Shown piece by piece: positions 49,389-61,400 of a DNA stretch of 64,000 nt. The stretch comes from Tetranychus cinnabarinus. Taxonomy: Eukaryota; Arthropoda; Arachnida; Trombidiformes; Tetranychidae. Numbering within the stretch: the first letter of the stretch is position 1; every line of letters starts with the position of its first letter. The stretch lies in the NCBI GenBank assembly GCA_022266195.1, contig WHVY01000005.1:2108001-2172000 (forward strand), in the 5' to 3' direction. The position numbers and the translations under genes are program-made. Below the pieces are notes generated by a model. The model worked only from the letters and a program-made list of their open reading frames with translations, was not told where the DNA came from and made no database searches.

Positions 49389-49409
49389 CACGAGATGAAA
49401 TCAATATTT
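49389..49409 (+). promoter_or_regulatory. Conserved GR upstream block, before a GR pseudogene
   Basis: CACGAGATGAAATCAATATT, 128 bp before the dead start codon at 49517. Confidence 0.45.
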
Positions 49410-49516
49410 CAATCAAAATATAACTATGTAATGAAATATAAGTATAGAAATCAGAGTATCCATGAAATTTCCTCATTAAGTTTTTGAAATTAGAATATTT
49501 CGATTTCAAAAATAAA

Positions 49517-50087
49517 ATGGTGACAGTGGCTGTAGTCAAAATAAGACTCTCAAAGAAAAAAAGTAATTGAGCAGCCAAAGAGAAACAAAATGAACGCTCT
49601 TTTTTATATTATTATCGGCTGCCTCAAATAGATATTGAACACGCTAAAGCTGTGGAAGCATTCAAAAGATTCATGTTTTTTGGCAAACTTTTACGCGTCT
49701 ATCAACCTCATCCAAATGAAGATCATCCAATACCACCAACTAACACCAGTTAAATGGTTTACACTCAAGGTAAACTCAAGGTAAGTATAATCATTCATTC
49801 CATTGCGATATTAGCGAAATATTGTCAGTTGCTTGGTAATCTAGATCGATTGGGCGGCGGGATCGATTCGTTGGTTTTGATCGGGAAATCATTTTTGATG
49901 GATAATTACTCGTTTGTTCAGGTAAACATTTATCCCAACTTTTAGTGATACTTAATGATTTATTAATCTTTTAATTCATGATTTCATTCCAATGCTTTTC
50001 TTGCGCTTATTACAGTATCTATTCGAAACGTGTTCCAATATGATGCTCATAACTGTTACACCGTCAAACTTCATTTGGCAAGATTGA
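49517..50087 (+). pseudogene. GR pseudogene with large exon-1 deletion
   Basis: The ATG is present but a TGA follows after about 17 codons. Later a G is missing in the usual GGCTGGCC (frameshift), and about 900 bp of exon 1 are deleted: the PHPNEDHPIPPT region runs straight into the last bases of exon 2 and its donor (ACTCAAG then GTAAGT). Exon 3 (49829-49921) has a 3-bp gain around GGGCGGCGGG; exon 4 up to the stop at 50085-50087 looks intact. Confidence 0.85.
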
Positions 50088-50459
50088 TTCGACTAATTAC
50101 TAACAAGTTTACACAATAAAAGAATTCTTTTCATACAATACATAAGCAGAAAAGTAAGTCTATCGTTCGTTGAAATTAAATTATCAATCTGCAATTAAAC
50201 CCAAAATAAAATCAAACAATAGAAATTGTTTCAAAAGTTAAACGCGAATCTGCTGAAAGTAATTTTTAATGTTTCCACAAATCTATAATAGTTAGAACAC
50301 TTTATTGAATTTCAATCATCAAGAAATTGAGACTAAAATAAATTGAAAAGTCCATTATAATTGAAGATTAAACAGTCGAATTGACGATTAGATATAAATT
50401 GTTAAGAAGTAATACGCATTAATAGTTCAAAGTTTAGCTTTAATGATTGTATTGATTTG

Positions 50460-50483
50460 CACAAGCGATCAAATCGATATTTA
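50460..50483 (+). promoter_or_regulatory. Diverged GR upstream block, GR-7
   Basis: CACAAGCGATCAAATCGATA is a variant of the block, 119 bp before the ATG; AACAATAAGTATCAGAGTAA follows. The orphan promoter at 36520-36960 has the same variant. Confidence 0.45.
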
Positions 50484-50578
50484 ATAGAAATTTAATAAAA
50501 AAGAAACAATAAGTATCAGAGTAAATTGAAATTTCGTCCTTATGTTTTACAATTGATATCTTTCAATTCAATGACAAA

Positions 50579-52096
50579 ATGACTTCTAATACTCAACCCA
50601 GAATAAAACAGCCAAAGAAAAAGCTAATAAGCGGTCTTTTTTATGCTATTGTTGGCTGGCCACATATAGATATTGAACATGTCAAAGCTGTGGAAGCAAT
50701 CGAAAGATTCATGTTATTCGGAAAGATTTTGCTCGTCTATCAACATCACCCAAATGCAGATCATCCAATAATGCCGAGCAAACGGTTCCTTTTTTTATCC
50801 TTCACTATTGACCTCTTTACTTTAATCACTGTTATTCGTTTAACTTTTGGTTTTTTCACAGACAATCTGTTAACTTTGACTTATTTGGGTGATATATTTG
50901 TTGGCATGCGAAATGAATATGCACTTCGAATGTTGAGTGTTAGTTGTGTTGCTTGTTTGGGTGGTTTTAGAGCAGTATCATGTCACTTGGCTCGGAACGG
51001 ATCCCTTGATTGGGCCAAGGTGATTGATAAAGCAATGATCAATGGATGGAAACCTGAAGTACTCAACATGAAGAAAGCATATTGTTTGAAGTGGAGACAA
51101 ACAAGTGTTTTCATAGCACGACAAATAGTTGGTGCATCATTGATCGTTGCTTCAATTTGGGTAACATGTTTCCTTTATTTGATGTTCAGTAGTACAGCAT
51201 TCTACTTGGCACTAAAAAGTCCACTTGTTATTACTTTGTATACATTGTGGCAGGTAATAGCACTCATTGCAATCATTTGGTTCGTCCCTCAAGCTACTTG
51301 GATTGGCTTTGTTTATGGTATTGCATTTTTTTATGTGATTAACAAATCGAATTCAATTTACAGCGAATTACAGACATCATTAAAACTAAAATATATACGA
51401 TCTGCAGTATTGAGAAAACTTTGCAACCAGAATATTTCCTTTCTCAACGAGTTTGATTACATAAATTGCCAGATGCGTTACATCGCTTATGCTGCTTACA
51501 ATTTGATTAGTGTAACTGGTCAAGTTGCTATGCTTTACTCATACCTTGGACTGTTTGGGATGCCATTAGCTGACCTTGGCTTGGGTATCATTGGCTGCAA
51601 TACAATATTTCAAGTTGGTTTGAGTTCATTTTTAGCAGCCAAATCAGTGGCCAAAGTATGCATTGACTTTAAAATTGACATTGAAATTATGCTCTAGTCC
51701 TAAATTTAATTTTCTTCAATGTACAGATTGGTCTTTCTTACTCTCATTATCATAGGATTTATCAAAACAATTATAATATTGAACCAAGAATCAAACTCAA
51801 GGTAAGTATGCTCATCAATTGCGTTCTCTGATTAGCTAAGTATTGTCTTGGCAGTTGCTTTATAATCTAGATCGATTGAACGATCCTTCGGTTGGCTTTT
51901 GGGTTGGGGAATCATTCATAAATGATAATTATGCTTTCATTCAGGTAAACATTAGATGATAATTCACATTCAATCTTTCATCTTACTCAATTTTATCCTA
52001 ATGTATTGTTTGCGCTTATTGCAGTATCTATTTGAAACGTGTTCTAATATGATGCTTATAATTGTTACAATGTCGAGCTTCATTTGGCAAGATTGA
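50579..52096 (+). CDS. Gustatory-receptor-like 7TM chemoreceptor, GR-7
   Basis: Exons 50579-51655, 51727-51801, 51855-51944 and 52025-52096; 437 residues. It starts MTSNTQPRIKQPKKK, unlike the MSIG group. It lacks the usual Cys in the second extracellular-like stretch (FSSTAFYLAL where others have NCKT) and has the C-terminal segment GQVAMLYSYLGLFGMPLADL shared with GR-2 and GR-3. The conserved loop is NGSLDWAKVI (Ala for Thr), as in GR-6 only. Exon 4 ends SSFIWQD. The AATAAA at 52134 is its likely polyadenylation signal. Confidence 0.8.
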
Positions 52097-52765
52097 TGCA
52101 AAGTCTTTATTTGACCAATTACAAGTGTACACAATAAAAAGACACCTCTAATTGCGAATATTTATCGAAATAATTCATTCATTCAATGAAGAAAAAAGTT
52201 TCAGTTTGCTTTCTGGCAAGGACCGTGAACCATATTTCCATATTAATGCTTCAATAAAGTTAGCCTAAAATTGAATTGAAGTGATTTTTCATTTTCAATT
52301 CACAAGCGCTCACTCCGTGAATAGTGCAAGTTAAGTAGTGATCATACTGTGCTCCTTGATGCTATCTTAAAATCGACGTATTTGAGTGTTCTTCAGACTG
52401 TTTTAAATATTTGCAATGAAAAGTTTAGTCAGTCTTTAGTTAAAATAATATTGTCCATCAACCTGATTGAATAAAAATCGAAACGTGAACATCTCGTTCA
52501 CACTCCAACCAAAGCTGATAAAAGAAATCGAATCATTTAAATTGATAAAAAAATTAATACTGGCAAAAGTTAAACACGAATTGACTGATGCCAACAAAGC
52601 CAGTTAAAACATTTTATTGAATTTCAATCATCGAGTAAGTAATACAAAAATCAAACAATCAATAAAAGCTCTAGCCATTGCATTAAAATAATTAGGCATG
52701 AAAAGTGAGAAAAAGTTACGTATCAATAGTTCAAAGCTTATATTTTAAGATTCTATAGCTTTAAG

Positions 52766-52786
52766 CACGCGATGAAATCAATATTT
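52766..52786 (+). promoter_or_regulatory. Conserved GR upstream block, GR-8
   Basis: CACGCGATGAAATCAATATT, 141 bp before the ATG. The spacer to the second run is stretched by a short TATA-rich repeat (ACTATAAATAGTATATAAAA). Confidence 0.5.
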
Positions 52787-52906
52787 CAATAGAAATTTAA
52801 ATACTATAAATAGTATATAAAATGCACAATAAGTATCAGAATATCAGAATAACTAGGAAATTATACATATAAAATCAACTCTCTGAATTTCTATTTCATC
52901 AATAAA

Positions 52907-54429
52907 ATGTCTATTGGTGCTGTTCTCAAGATCAAACAGCCTAAAAACGACAAAATTGAGGGAATTTTTTACGCTATTATTGGCTGGCCTCAGATTGATA
53001 TTGCACACGCTAAAGCTGTGGAAGCAATCAAAAGATTCATGTTTTTCGGAAAGCTTTTGCTCGTCTATCAACATCACCCAAATGCAGTCCATCCAATCAC
53101 ACCAACTAAATGGTTCACCTATTTGTCCGTAGCTATTGATCTCTGCACTTTGACTACTGTTATTCGGTTGATTTGTTGCTTTTTTACTAATAATCTATTA
53201 ACTTTGGCTTATTTGGGCGACATATTTGTTGGCTTGAGACATGCATATGCACTTCGAATGCTAGCTCTTTGTTGTATTGCTTGTTTGGGTGGTTTCAGAG
53301 CCATATCGTGTTACTTGGCACGAAATGGATCCCTTGATTGGACTAAAGTGATTGATAAAGCAATGATCAATGGATGGAAACCTGAGGTGCTCAACATGAA
53401 GGAGTTGTATTGTTTGAAATGGAGACAAACAAGTGTTTTCATAGCACGACAAATAGTTGGTACATCAATAATCGTTTCTTCGGTTTGGATAATCTGTTTC
53501 GCTTATTTGATATTCAATTGTAAAACACTCTACGTAGCCATACAAAGTGCATTTATGTTTCGTTTGTTTGCATTTTGGCAAGTGATTACACTAATAGCAA
53601 TCATTTGGTTTGTTCCACAAGTCGCTTGGATAGCTTTCCTTTATGTCATAACCTTTTTTTATGTGATAAACAAATCAAATTCAATTTATAGCGACATACA
53701 GGAATCATTAAAACTCAAAATACTATCTTATTCAGCATTGAAAAAACTTTGCAAGCAAAATATTTCATTTCTCAATGAATTCGATAATATCAATCGCTTG
53801 GTGCGTTACATTTCGTATTTTGGTTACAATCTAGTCAGTTTAGCTGGGCAAGTTGCCATGCTTTATTCATACCTTGAACTTTTTGGAATGCCATTAGCTG
53901 ATTTCGGCTTGGGAATCGTTGGTTTTAATACTGTATTCCAAATGGGTATTATTTCATTTTTAGCAGCTAAATCAGTGGCTAAAGTATGCTTTACCTTGAA
54001 TTATGCAATCGCCATTATGCGTTAATCCTAAATTTCATTTTATGTCGTGTATAGATTGGTCTTTCTTATTCTCATTATCATAGGATTTATCAAAACAATA
54101 TTAATATTGACCCAAGACTCAAGCTAAAGGTAAGTATGCTCATCAATTCCGTTGTGTAATCAGTGAAATATTGTCTTGTTAGTTGCTTTATAATCTAGGT
54201 CGATTAAGCGATCCTTCTGTTGGTTTTTGGGTTGGCGAATCATTCATGAATGATAATTACGCTTTTATTCAGGTAAAAATTTATTCCAACTCTAAATGAT
54301 GCCTAATTGATTAATAATTTCATTATATTCTCAACGCATTGTTTGCGCTTATTGCAGTATCTATTTGAAACGTGTTCCAATATGATGCTCATAATCTGTA
54401 CGATGTCGAATTTTGTTTGGCAAAACTGA
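52907..54429 (+). CDS. Gustatory-receptor-like 7TM chemoreceptor, GR-8
   Basis: Exons 52907-53983, 54055-54129, 54183-54272 and 54358-54429; 437 residues. N-terminus, residues 210-359 and all small exons follow GR-4. Residues about 50-185 follow GR-9 (YQHHPNAVHPITPTKWFTYL, then GLRHAYALRMLALCCIACLG), with near-identical DNA over roughly 400 bp. That makes this gene or GR-9 a conversion product. The acceptor of exon 2 is TATAG rather than CAG. Confidence 0.8.
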
Positions 54430-54565
54430 TACAAACATTTTGTCTGGCCATATAATCACCAGTTTACAATTGAAATAAACTTTTCATTGCTCGTTGCTTG
54501 ATTCAATAGCATTCAATTGAATACATAAGCAAAAAAAAATATTTTTTCCGTTCTTCTTTGAAGTA

Positions 54566-55157
54566 AAGGGTTGTTGATAAGTAAAGCTGCAAAATTTAAA
54601 ACAATAATCTCATGAGTACCAATGTAAGAACGATTGAAAAAACTAAATAGCCGGAATGTCCAAACTTGTGGCTTCATCATGATACATAATATATTGAAAT
54701 CAAATGATAATTTCAATTACTAAATTACAATTCAATCAGTACCTTTTTAAAAAAGCTTGCCAGCTCTATGTAAATTTAACATGGGGTGAAAAAAATTCAT
54801 TTTTTCTTCAGAGTCGAAAATTTTATATAAGATTTTCGGGGCGGAAATTCTTGTCTTTTTACAAACAATACAAATAAGGCTTATACCATGCGGAAATATC
54901 AATTTTTTCAGAAAAAATTCGAGTCAAATATTCATAATATATAAAAAAGTTGCTAAAGTTCTGGGCAAACTTTGGTGACTGATTTGATATTGAAACTTCG
55001 CCTGCTTCCAAGAAAAGGGCCAATGCAATTATTAAATCACTGATTCATAATCTAGAGTATTTAAATAGTATATCCTGAAATTTTGAAAGATTTTGATAAA
55101 ACAGTTCTGTGTCTAATTGTTGATTGAAAATTGCAACCCCACTTATCAACAACCCTT
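54566..55157. repeat. 592-bp inverted-repeat element with TA flanks
   Basis: The left end AAGGGTTGTTGATAAGT is the reverse complement of the right end (ACTTATCAACAACCCTT). TA at 54564-54565 and 55158-55159. No transposase reading frame. It sits at almost the same place in the GR-8 3' flank where GR-4 has its 250-bp element. Confidence 0.75.
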
Positions 55158-55159
55158 TA

Positions 55160-55749
55160 ATACAAAGATGTATTTGTAAGAAAAGACAATCAAGTGTGTT
55201 TACAAATCAACAGATGGCGCCTAAAGACTTTTTCGTTATCCTGAAAATCAGTCTTACAGCGCGTTCGATCGTCATTAAGTCTCAAATTCTTAATTCACAA
55301 CTATCTTCGATGATAAAAAATAAGTAATAAAACTTCCTGTTTCTGTGCAAGAGGTCACACAAGATGAATTGATGCAGAAGAGGCAAAGATTGGTACTTTA
55401 TTTATCAGATAAATGTTTCCATTTTTAGCATTCATGCTGTACATATGAATAGATATCTGCTTATTCAAGGGATAGATGTCCTTTCTCATCCAGCTATGTC
55501 ATATCGTACTCCGTAGTAAAATATGAATAGAGCTGAAAGAATTATTTTATCATTTCAAGAGATAAATTCTTGAAATATTAGTCCACAAAGTTTTAAGGTC
55601 ACTCATCAAAATCAAGATAACTGTCGATGAACTCAAATACGGTATGGACATCTTGGTTACTTTCAAGCTACAAAATTATCAAGAGAAACCAAGTGGCCTT
55701 ATACTTCTGACAAGCAGTGTACTTGCAATTGATTCCCTGAAATGTCAAA
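55160..55749. other. GR 3'-flank sequence, no gene
   Basis: Contains a stretch repeated at about 40005-40080 and 58790-58860 (ACAGATGGCG, then TAAAGACTTT, then AAATCAGTCTTACAG), apparently ancestral receptor 3' flank. Otherwise nothing recognised. Confidence 0.5.
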
Positions 55750-56100
55750 CATTAATTATGACTGTACTTTTTAATGATAATGGTTCTTTAATGTGACGAT
55801 TTAACATACGAAAAATAAATTAAAGATTTGCTGAAAATAAAATTGAACTATAGAAAAATTAATTCACTCAAAAGTTAAACACGAATTTGATGAAAGAGAT
55901 TTTTGATGTTAGTTAGTTAGCAAATCTATAATATTAGAATAATAGTTAGAACATTTTATTGAATTTCAATCAGCAAGAAGTTGAGACAAAAACAAATCGA
56001 AAAATCAATTATCATTTTAGCTAGTAATATTGTATTGAAAATCAGATATGAAAAGCATCAATAGTTTAAAATTCATCTTTTATGATTGTATAGATTTAAG

Positions 56101-56121
56101 CACGCGATGGAATCAATATTC
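56101..56121 (+). promoter_or_regulatory. Conserved GR upstream block, before a GR relic
   Basis: CACGCGATGGAATCAATATT, then AACAATAAGTATCAGAGTAA; same context as 43367. Confidence 0.45.
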
Positions 56122-56192
56122 CAATAGAAATATAAACAATAAGTATCAGAGTAATTATTGAATTTTCGGCTTATGATTTCAATGATCATCAA

Positions 56193-56641
56193 ATGAATGG
56201 TATACAAATTTGTCCGTCACTATTGATCTCTGCACTTTGATTACTGTTATCCGTTTCTTTTGTTGCTTTTTGTACTGATAATTTAATAATTTTGGCTCAT
56301 TTGGGTGACATCTTTGTTGGGATTAGAAAGGTATGAATGTTAGATGATTGTGATGTTGATTGTTTGGGCGCTTTTAGAGCAATATCGTGTGACTTGGTAC
56401 GAAACGGATTCCATGATTGACCAAAAAGACAAAAATAAAATAAACCTATGATCAATGGATGGAAACCTGAATTACTCAACACGAAGGAGTTATATTGCTC
56501 GAAATAACAAATAAGTGTTTTCATTACACGACAAATAGTACATCATTAATCATTGCTTTAGTTTAGTTAACTTGTTTCGTTTATTTGACAGTCAATTGCA
56601 AACCAGTCCTCATGACACTACAAAATCCATTTGTTAAATGA
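56193..56641 (+). pseudogene. GR relic, middle of exon 1
   Basis: Better preserved than its twin at 43459: LSVTIDLCTLITVIRFFCCF can still be read before a one-base shift, then LAHLGDIFVGIRK, GAFRAISC, LVRNGFHD, the AAAAAGACAAAAATAAAATA insertion, NGWKPELLN. Several frameshifts and internal losses; no exons 2-4. Confidence 0.8.
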
Positions 56642-56656
56642 TTGTATAGATTTAAG

Positions 56657-56677
56657 CACGCGATTAAATCAATATTT
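56657..56677 (+). promoter_or_regulatory. Conserved GR upstream block, GR-9
   Basis: CACGCGATTAAATCAATATT, 131 bp before the chosen ATG; then GAATAAGTATAAATATCAGA. Confidence 0.5.
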
Positions 56678-56787
56678 CAAAAGAAATCTAAAAGTCTAAA
56701 TGAAGAATAAGTATAAATATCAGAGTGAATATGGCATTTTCTCCTTTTATAATTTCTTCTGTTCATTTCAATCGCAGTGAAGTCGCA

Positions 56788-58297
56788 ATGTCTATTGGCA
56801 CTATTATTAAATTTGAAAAGCTAAAGAAACAAATAATCAAACTTTTTTATGCTATTATCGGCTGGCCTCGAATAGATATTGAAAATGCCAATGCTGTAAA
56901 AGCAATTGAAAGATTCATGTTTTTCGGAAAGCTTTCGCTCATCTATCAACATCACCCAAATGCAGTCCATCCAATCACACCAACTAAATGGTTCACCTAT
57001 TTATCCGTAGCTATTGATCTCTGCACTTTCATCACTGTTATCCGTTTCATTTGTGGCTTTTTCACTGACAATTTATTAACTTTAGCTTATTTGGGTGACG
57101 TATTTGTTGGCTTGAGACATGCATATGCACTTCGAATGCTAGCTCTTTGTTGTATTGCTTGTTTGGGTGGTTTTAGAGCCATAACGTGTTACTTGGTACG
57201 AAATGGATCCCTTGATTGGACTAAAGTGATTGATAAAGCAATGATCAATGGATGGAAACCTGAAGTACTCAACATGAAGGAATTATACTGTTTGAAGTGG
57301 AGACAAACAAGTGTTTGCATAGCGCGAAAAATAGTTGTTCCACCATTAGTCCATGCTTCTGTTTGGATAACTTGTTTCTCTTGTTTGACGCTCAATTGTA
57401 AAACATTTTACATTGTATTAAAAAGTCAGCTTATTTTGGGGTTGTTTGTGTTTTGGCAAGTTACAACACTCATTTCAATCATTTGGTTCGTGTTTCACGT
57501 TGTTTGGATCTCTTTACTTTATTTCATAACATTTTTTTATGTGATCAACAAATCTAATTCAATTTATAGTGAAATACAGGAATCGTCAAAATTTAAACTT
57601 TTATCATATTCAGCATTGAAAAAACTTTGCAACCGGAACATTTCATTCCTCAACGAATTCGATAACATTAATCATTTGATGCGTTACATTTCTTTTTCTG
57701 GTTACATTTTAGCTAGTTTAGCTGGACAAGTTGCTATGCTTTACTCATATCTTGGACTGTTTGGAATGCCATTAGCTGATCTTGGTTTGGGTATTATTGG
57801 CTTTAATGGTGTATTCCAAATGGGTGTAGTTTCATTTTTAGCAGCCAAATCAGTGACTAATGTATGCATTAGCACGAAAATGGCAGATACGCACATTTTT
57901 AATACAATTTAATTTCATCAACAGATTGGCCTTTCTTACTCTCGTTATCATAGGATTTATCAAAACAATATTAATATTGAACCAAGACTTAAGCTAAAGG
58001 TAAGTATACTCATCATTTGTTTAATTATTAGCTAAATATTGTCTTTTCAGTTGCTTTATAATTTAGATCGACTTGGCAGTCCGTTCGTTGGTTTTTGGGT
58101 TGGTGAATCATTTTCTAATGATAATCGGGCGTTCATTCAGGTAAACATTAATCTCAACTTTTAATGAAACTTTGACATCTTTCCTTTTTACTTAATAATT
58201 TCTTAATCTTTTGCACTGATTGCAGTATCTTTTCGAAACATGTTGCAATATGATGCTCATAAGTGTTACGATGTCGAACTTCACATGGAAAAATTGA
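56788..58297 (+). CDS. Gustatory-receptor-like 7TM chemoreceptor, GR-9
   Basis: Exons 56788-57861, 57925-57999, 58051-58140 and 58226-58297; 436 residues. An in-frame ATG at 56731 would add 19 residues, but the MSIG start at 56788 aligns with GR-5, GR-4 and GR-8, and the same upstream bases in GR-5 are not in frame with an earlier ATG. It has the most changes in otherwise fixed positions: ARKIVVPPLVH where others have ARQIVGTS, and FVFHVVWISLLY where others have FVPQVAWIAFLY. The exon-1 donor follows an Asn codon as in GR-1. The final exon reads SNFTWKN. Confidence 0.78.
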
Positions 58298-58412
58298 TAT
58301 AAATTCTTTATTCACTAATTATTTACAAATATGTAAAACAAACAGAAGCCCTTTCATGCGTAAGTGCATCACTTATTCAATAAAGCATAAGTATTATATT
58401 AATGAGAAAGTT

Positions 58413-58485
58413 TTTGTTGCCTTCTGAAACGAGTTTCAATATGATGCTCATAGTTGTAACCTCGTTGATAACTCTTGCATAATTG
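58413..58485 (+). pseudogene. GR relic, exon 4 only
   Basis: Reads like the last receptor exon (CTTCTGAAACG, then TTTCAATATGATGCTCATAGTT) and ends in a TGA, but with small changes and no other exons nearby. It lies 116 bp after the GR-9 stop. Confidence 0.6.
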
Positions 58486-61400
58486 ATGAAAAGACTACGC
58501 AAAATAGAAACCTTGTCAGGTAAAATTTATGTCGGCAATGCATTAATTGATCTAATAGAACATAACATAAAATCTTTCGTCTTGCAGCATTTTTTCATCT
58601 CGAACAATTAAAGTGAAATTTCCATCAACTGTTGTCCCATCTCTTATTATTAGCAAATCGACTGAAGAATGAATGAAAGCTCCAACTGGAAAATTGTTTT
58701 ATTTTATCAAAAAATCATTAGAAAGATTTTAGCTATTCGTATATCTGAATACTGAGCTTTATTTCGATCGAACATATAAAAGAATTTCAGTGACTTTTCG
58801 CATTAACAGATGGCGGTTAAAGACTCTATTCGTTATCCACAAACTGAGTCGTTCATTGCCTTCAACCATGTTATTGCTTGTACAAGAGTCTTCCTGAATA
58901 TGTAAAGCTCTTTGATTGAATTCAATGCTGTCCTTAATGGCATGCAGTGTGGGTCATGAATACTTGAAATAATTGCAATGTTTTCCATTTTTAATGAGCA
59001 GAAACTATATCATTCATAACTGGGTTAAATCAAGATGCAGTTCAACCTCCAGAAGAATCATGAAACTAATTATCATTATTTTAAAATTCTATATAAATAT
59101 CATTTATTTCCATTCAATTCAGACTCCAACTATTTCCTCAAATGAAAACAAAATGTATGGATGAAATTCACAATTCTCATGTTTTCTCGTCAAGTGTTGA
59201 TAAGTAGCCTCAGGAGCAACCAATGGATTGAGTTACAATAGATTCTGGAAACATGAGAAAAGAATTCATAAACATGTTTATTATTTTTTCATGGTCAACC
59301 CTGAAAATCAATCATTTACTTCTCAAAGTAAATTGTTTGTCCAACAAAGTCAACCAATTTTCACTCAATGTTCAACTGTTATAGACTAGTCGAAATAAAT
59401 TCAGCTTCTTTCACTTCAACCAATATTTACACAAAACAGGGGAAAAAGGAAAAAAGATTATCATGAAAAATGGCGAAACATTTAAAAATGAAATGCTTTT
59501 TTTCATCGAAAAAGTTAAAACAAAATTTTGCTTTTATAACAAGGAAAACAAATTAATGGTCAAATGTTTACATTGTTGTAATGTTGAATTCATGAGAGCT
59601 TATAAGAAGTAAAATATTAGCAAAGCAAAATTGATTTGAAAAAAGCAACTTTAATCGTGAGTAAAATGTTTTCATGTGTTTCATTACATTTGAATGAACA
59701 AAGAAAAATGAATCTCGGATGAAAATACATTTGCAAACAAGGCGACAAAAAATTGAAACAAATTTCCATGTTTGAACCTTTTCTCAAATAAATGATTGAA
59801 ACTTGAAATTTAACTGAATCGAGTTTTCTTTCAATATCAGTTTACGTTTAAACAATTAATGATTTAGCAAAGTGATGATTAAGTGCTAAGTAGACTGTAA
59901 ACAAGACTGTTTGTTGAGCATTGCTAATCACTTTCAAATGGATTTGAAATGGTTCGAGAAAAGTGGAAGAAAATGATGAAATGAAAGGGAAAATTGAACA
60001 AGAGAAAAGTGTTTAATCAATGAACAATTGGAAATGTGAAACTTGGTTTCCATTTCAATCATCATTATATCAATCAATGGATAATCGCTATCATTTCAAA
60101 GATGATAACTGAAAAGGACAAAATCAATATTGATATTTGAACGTCAGGCAAGTTTCATTGAAAATGCAGCAACATTAATCAAAAAAGTAAAAGCTGTCAA
60201 TTTATCAACTTATCAAATCAATAATTTTGCCACTTTGATAACATGAGGACAACCTCAACAATTGAATCAGTGAATGGTTAACAATTAACTAAACCAATGA
60301 ACCTCAAAGACCAGAATTATTATGAGAAAATTGATGAAAAAGAATTGCACTTTTGGAAAACTCATTTTTCTACATTTCTCTCGTTTCACCAACAACTATT
60401 TAATAAAAGTAAAAGTTAATGATTGATTAAATTGTATAATAACGTCTAAATGGTTCAACAAGCATTGTGACCAGTGTTGGAGTGAAAACTCCCAGTCTCA
60501 CTCCCAGTGCCACTGTGAATGAGCTCATCTAGTGTTTGTAATAACTTTTGATGAAAGCTCATGAGACAAGATCTTTAATCTTGATTTACCATCGAGAGTT
60601 GAATTAATGCGTTCCAATGAACCTGATAATCATTTTGATGCCTTTTTTCGATTGCGAACCAAGGTAACATTTATCTTGAAAGAATTGAGCAAAATTCTCA
60701 TTGTTTAGCATTTCGCCTGTTTACTTCTGCTTGGATTATATTGTTATTGTTATCATCAGTTGAAACACAAATTTATATTCAACTGATTCATCACAATGAT
60801 ATAAATATTATTTTTTTCGCTTCTTACTTTTTCCTTTTTTCGCTCTTTTCCTTTTCTTTCATGGAGAAAACATGGGAATATTATTAGCTTGTGCAGTCAT
60901 GATTGATAGTAATATCATTGTTTTTCATGGTTCAATGGATTCTGTCCTAATCATATTGAATGGGAAGACAAAGAAGGAAGAGAGAAAAGCACCGAAGAAA
61001 AAAAGAGATTTTCCTCTCTTCTTGTGATACTTAATTCTTATCCATTCTTTTTTTCTCCATGATAGACTAGTACTTGGCTAAAGGGTATTACAATTGACAT
61101 GAATGAACTTTTTTCTTCTTCTTCTCTTCAAGTCTCTTTCTTCTGTAAAAATTGTATTATAAAATATTGAACGGAAATTTTGGAGAAGAAAAATGTCAAT
61201 CCCATTAATAAGTGTAAACTTTTGCCATAAGTTTTGATGGTTAAATCCTCACAAGCAAAAGAAACATTATTGTGTTTAACCAAGTGGAGATGAGATAAAA
61301 TTGTCAACCACCATGGAATTGATATTATTGATTAGGAGCGAAGAAAAGATTGAAGCGAAAAGAGAAGAAAAAAACAAATATTGCAACAAATTGAATGGAA

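Larger units (their letters stand above)
52240..54565 (+). repeat. Segmental duplication, GR-8 copy
   Basis: Partner of 37230-39734 (see there). Confidence 0.75.
55750..58370 (+). repeat. Segmental duplication, GR relic plus GR-9
   Basis: Partner of 43020-45560 (see there). Confidence 0.8.

Noticed and set aside
58980..59260. Inverted repeat TTCTCATGTTTTC/GAAACATGAGAA near 59170-59260
   Set aside because: Short and imperfect; expected by chance in AT-rich DNA and without target duplication.
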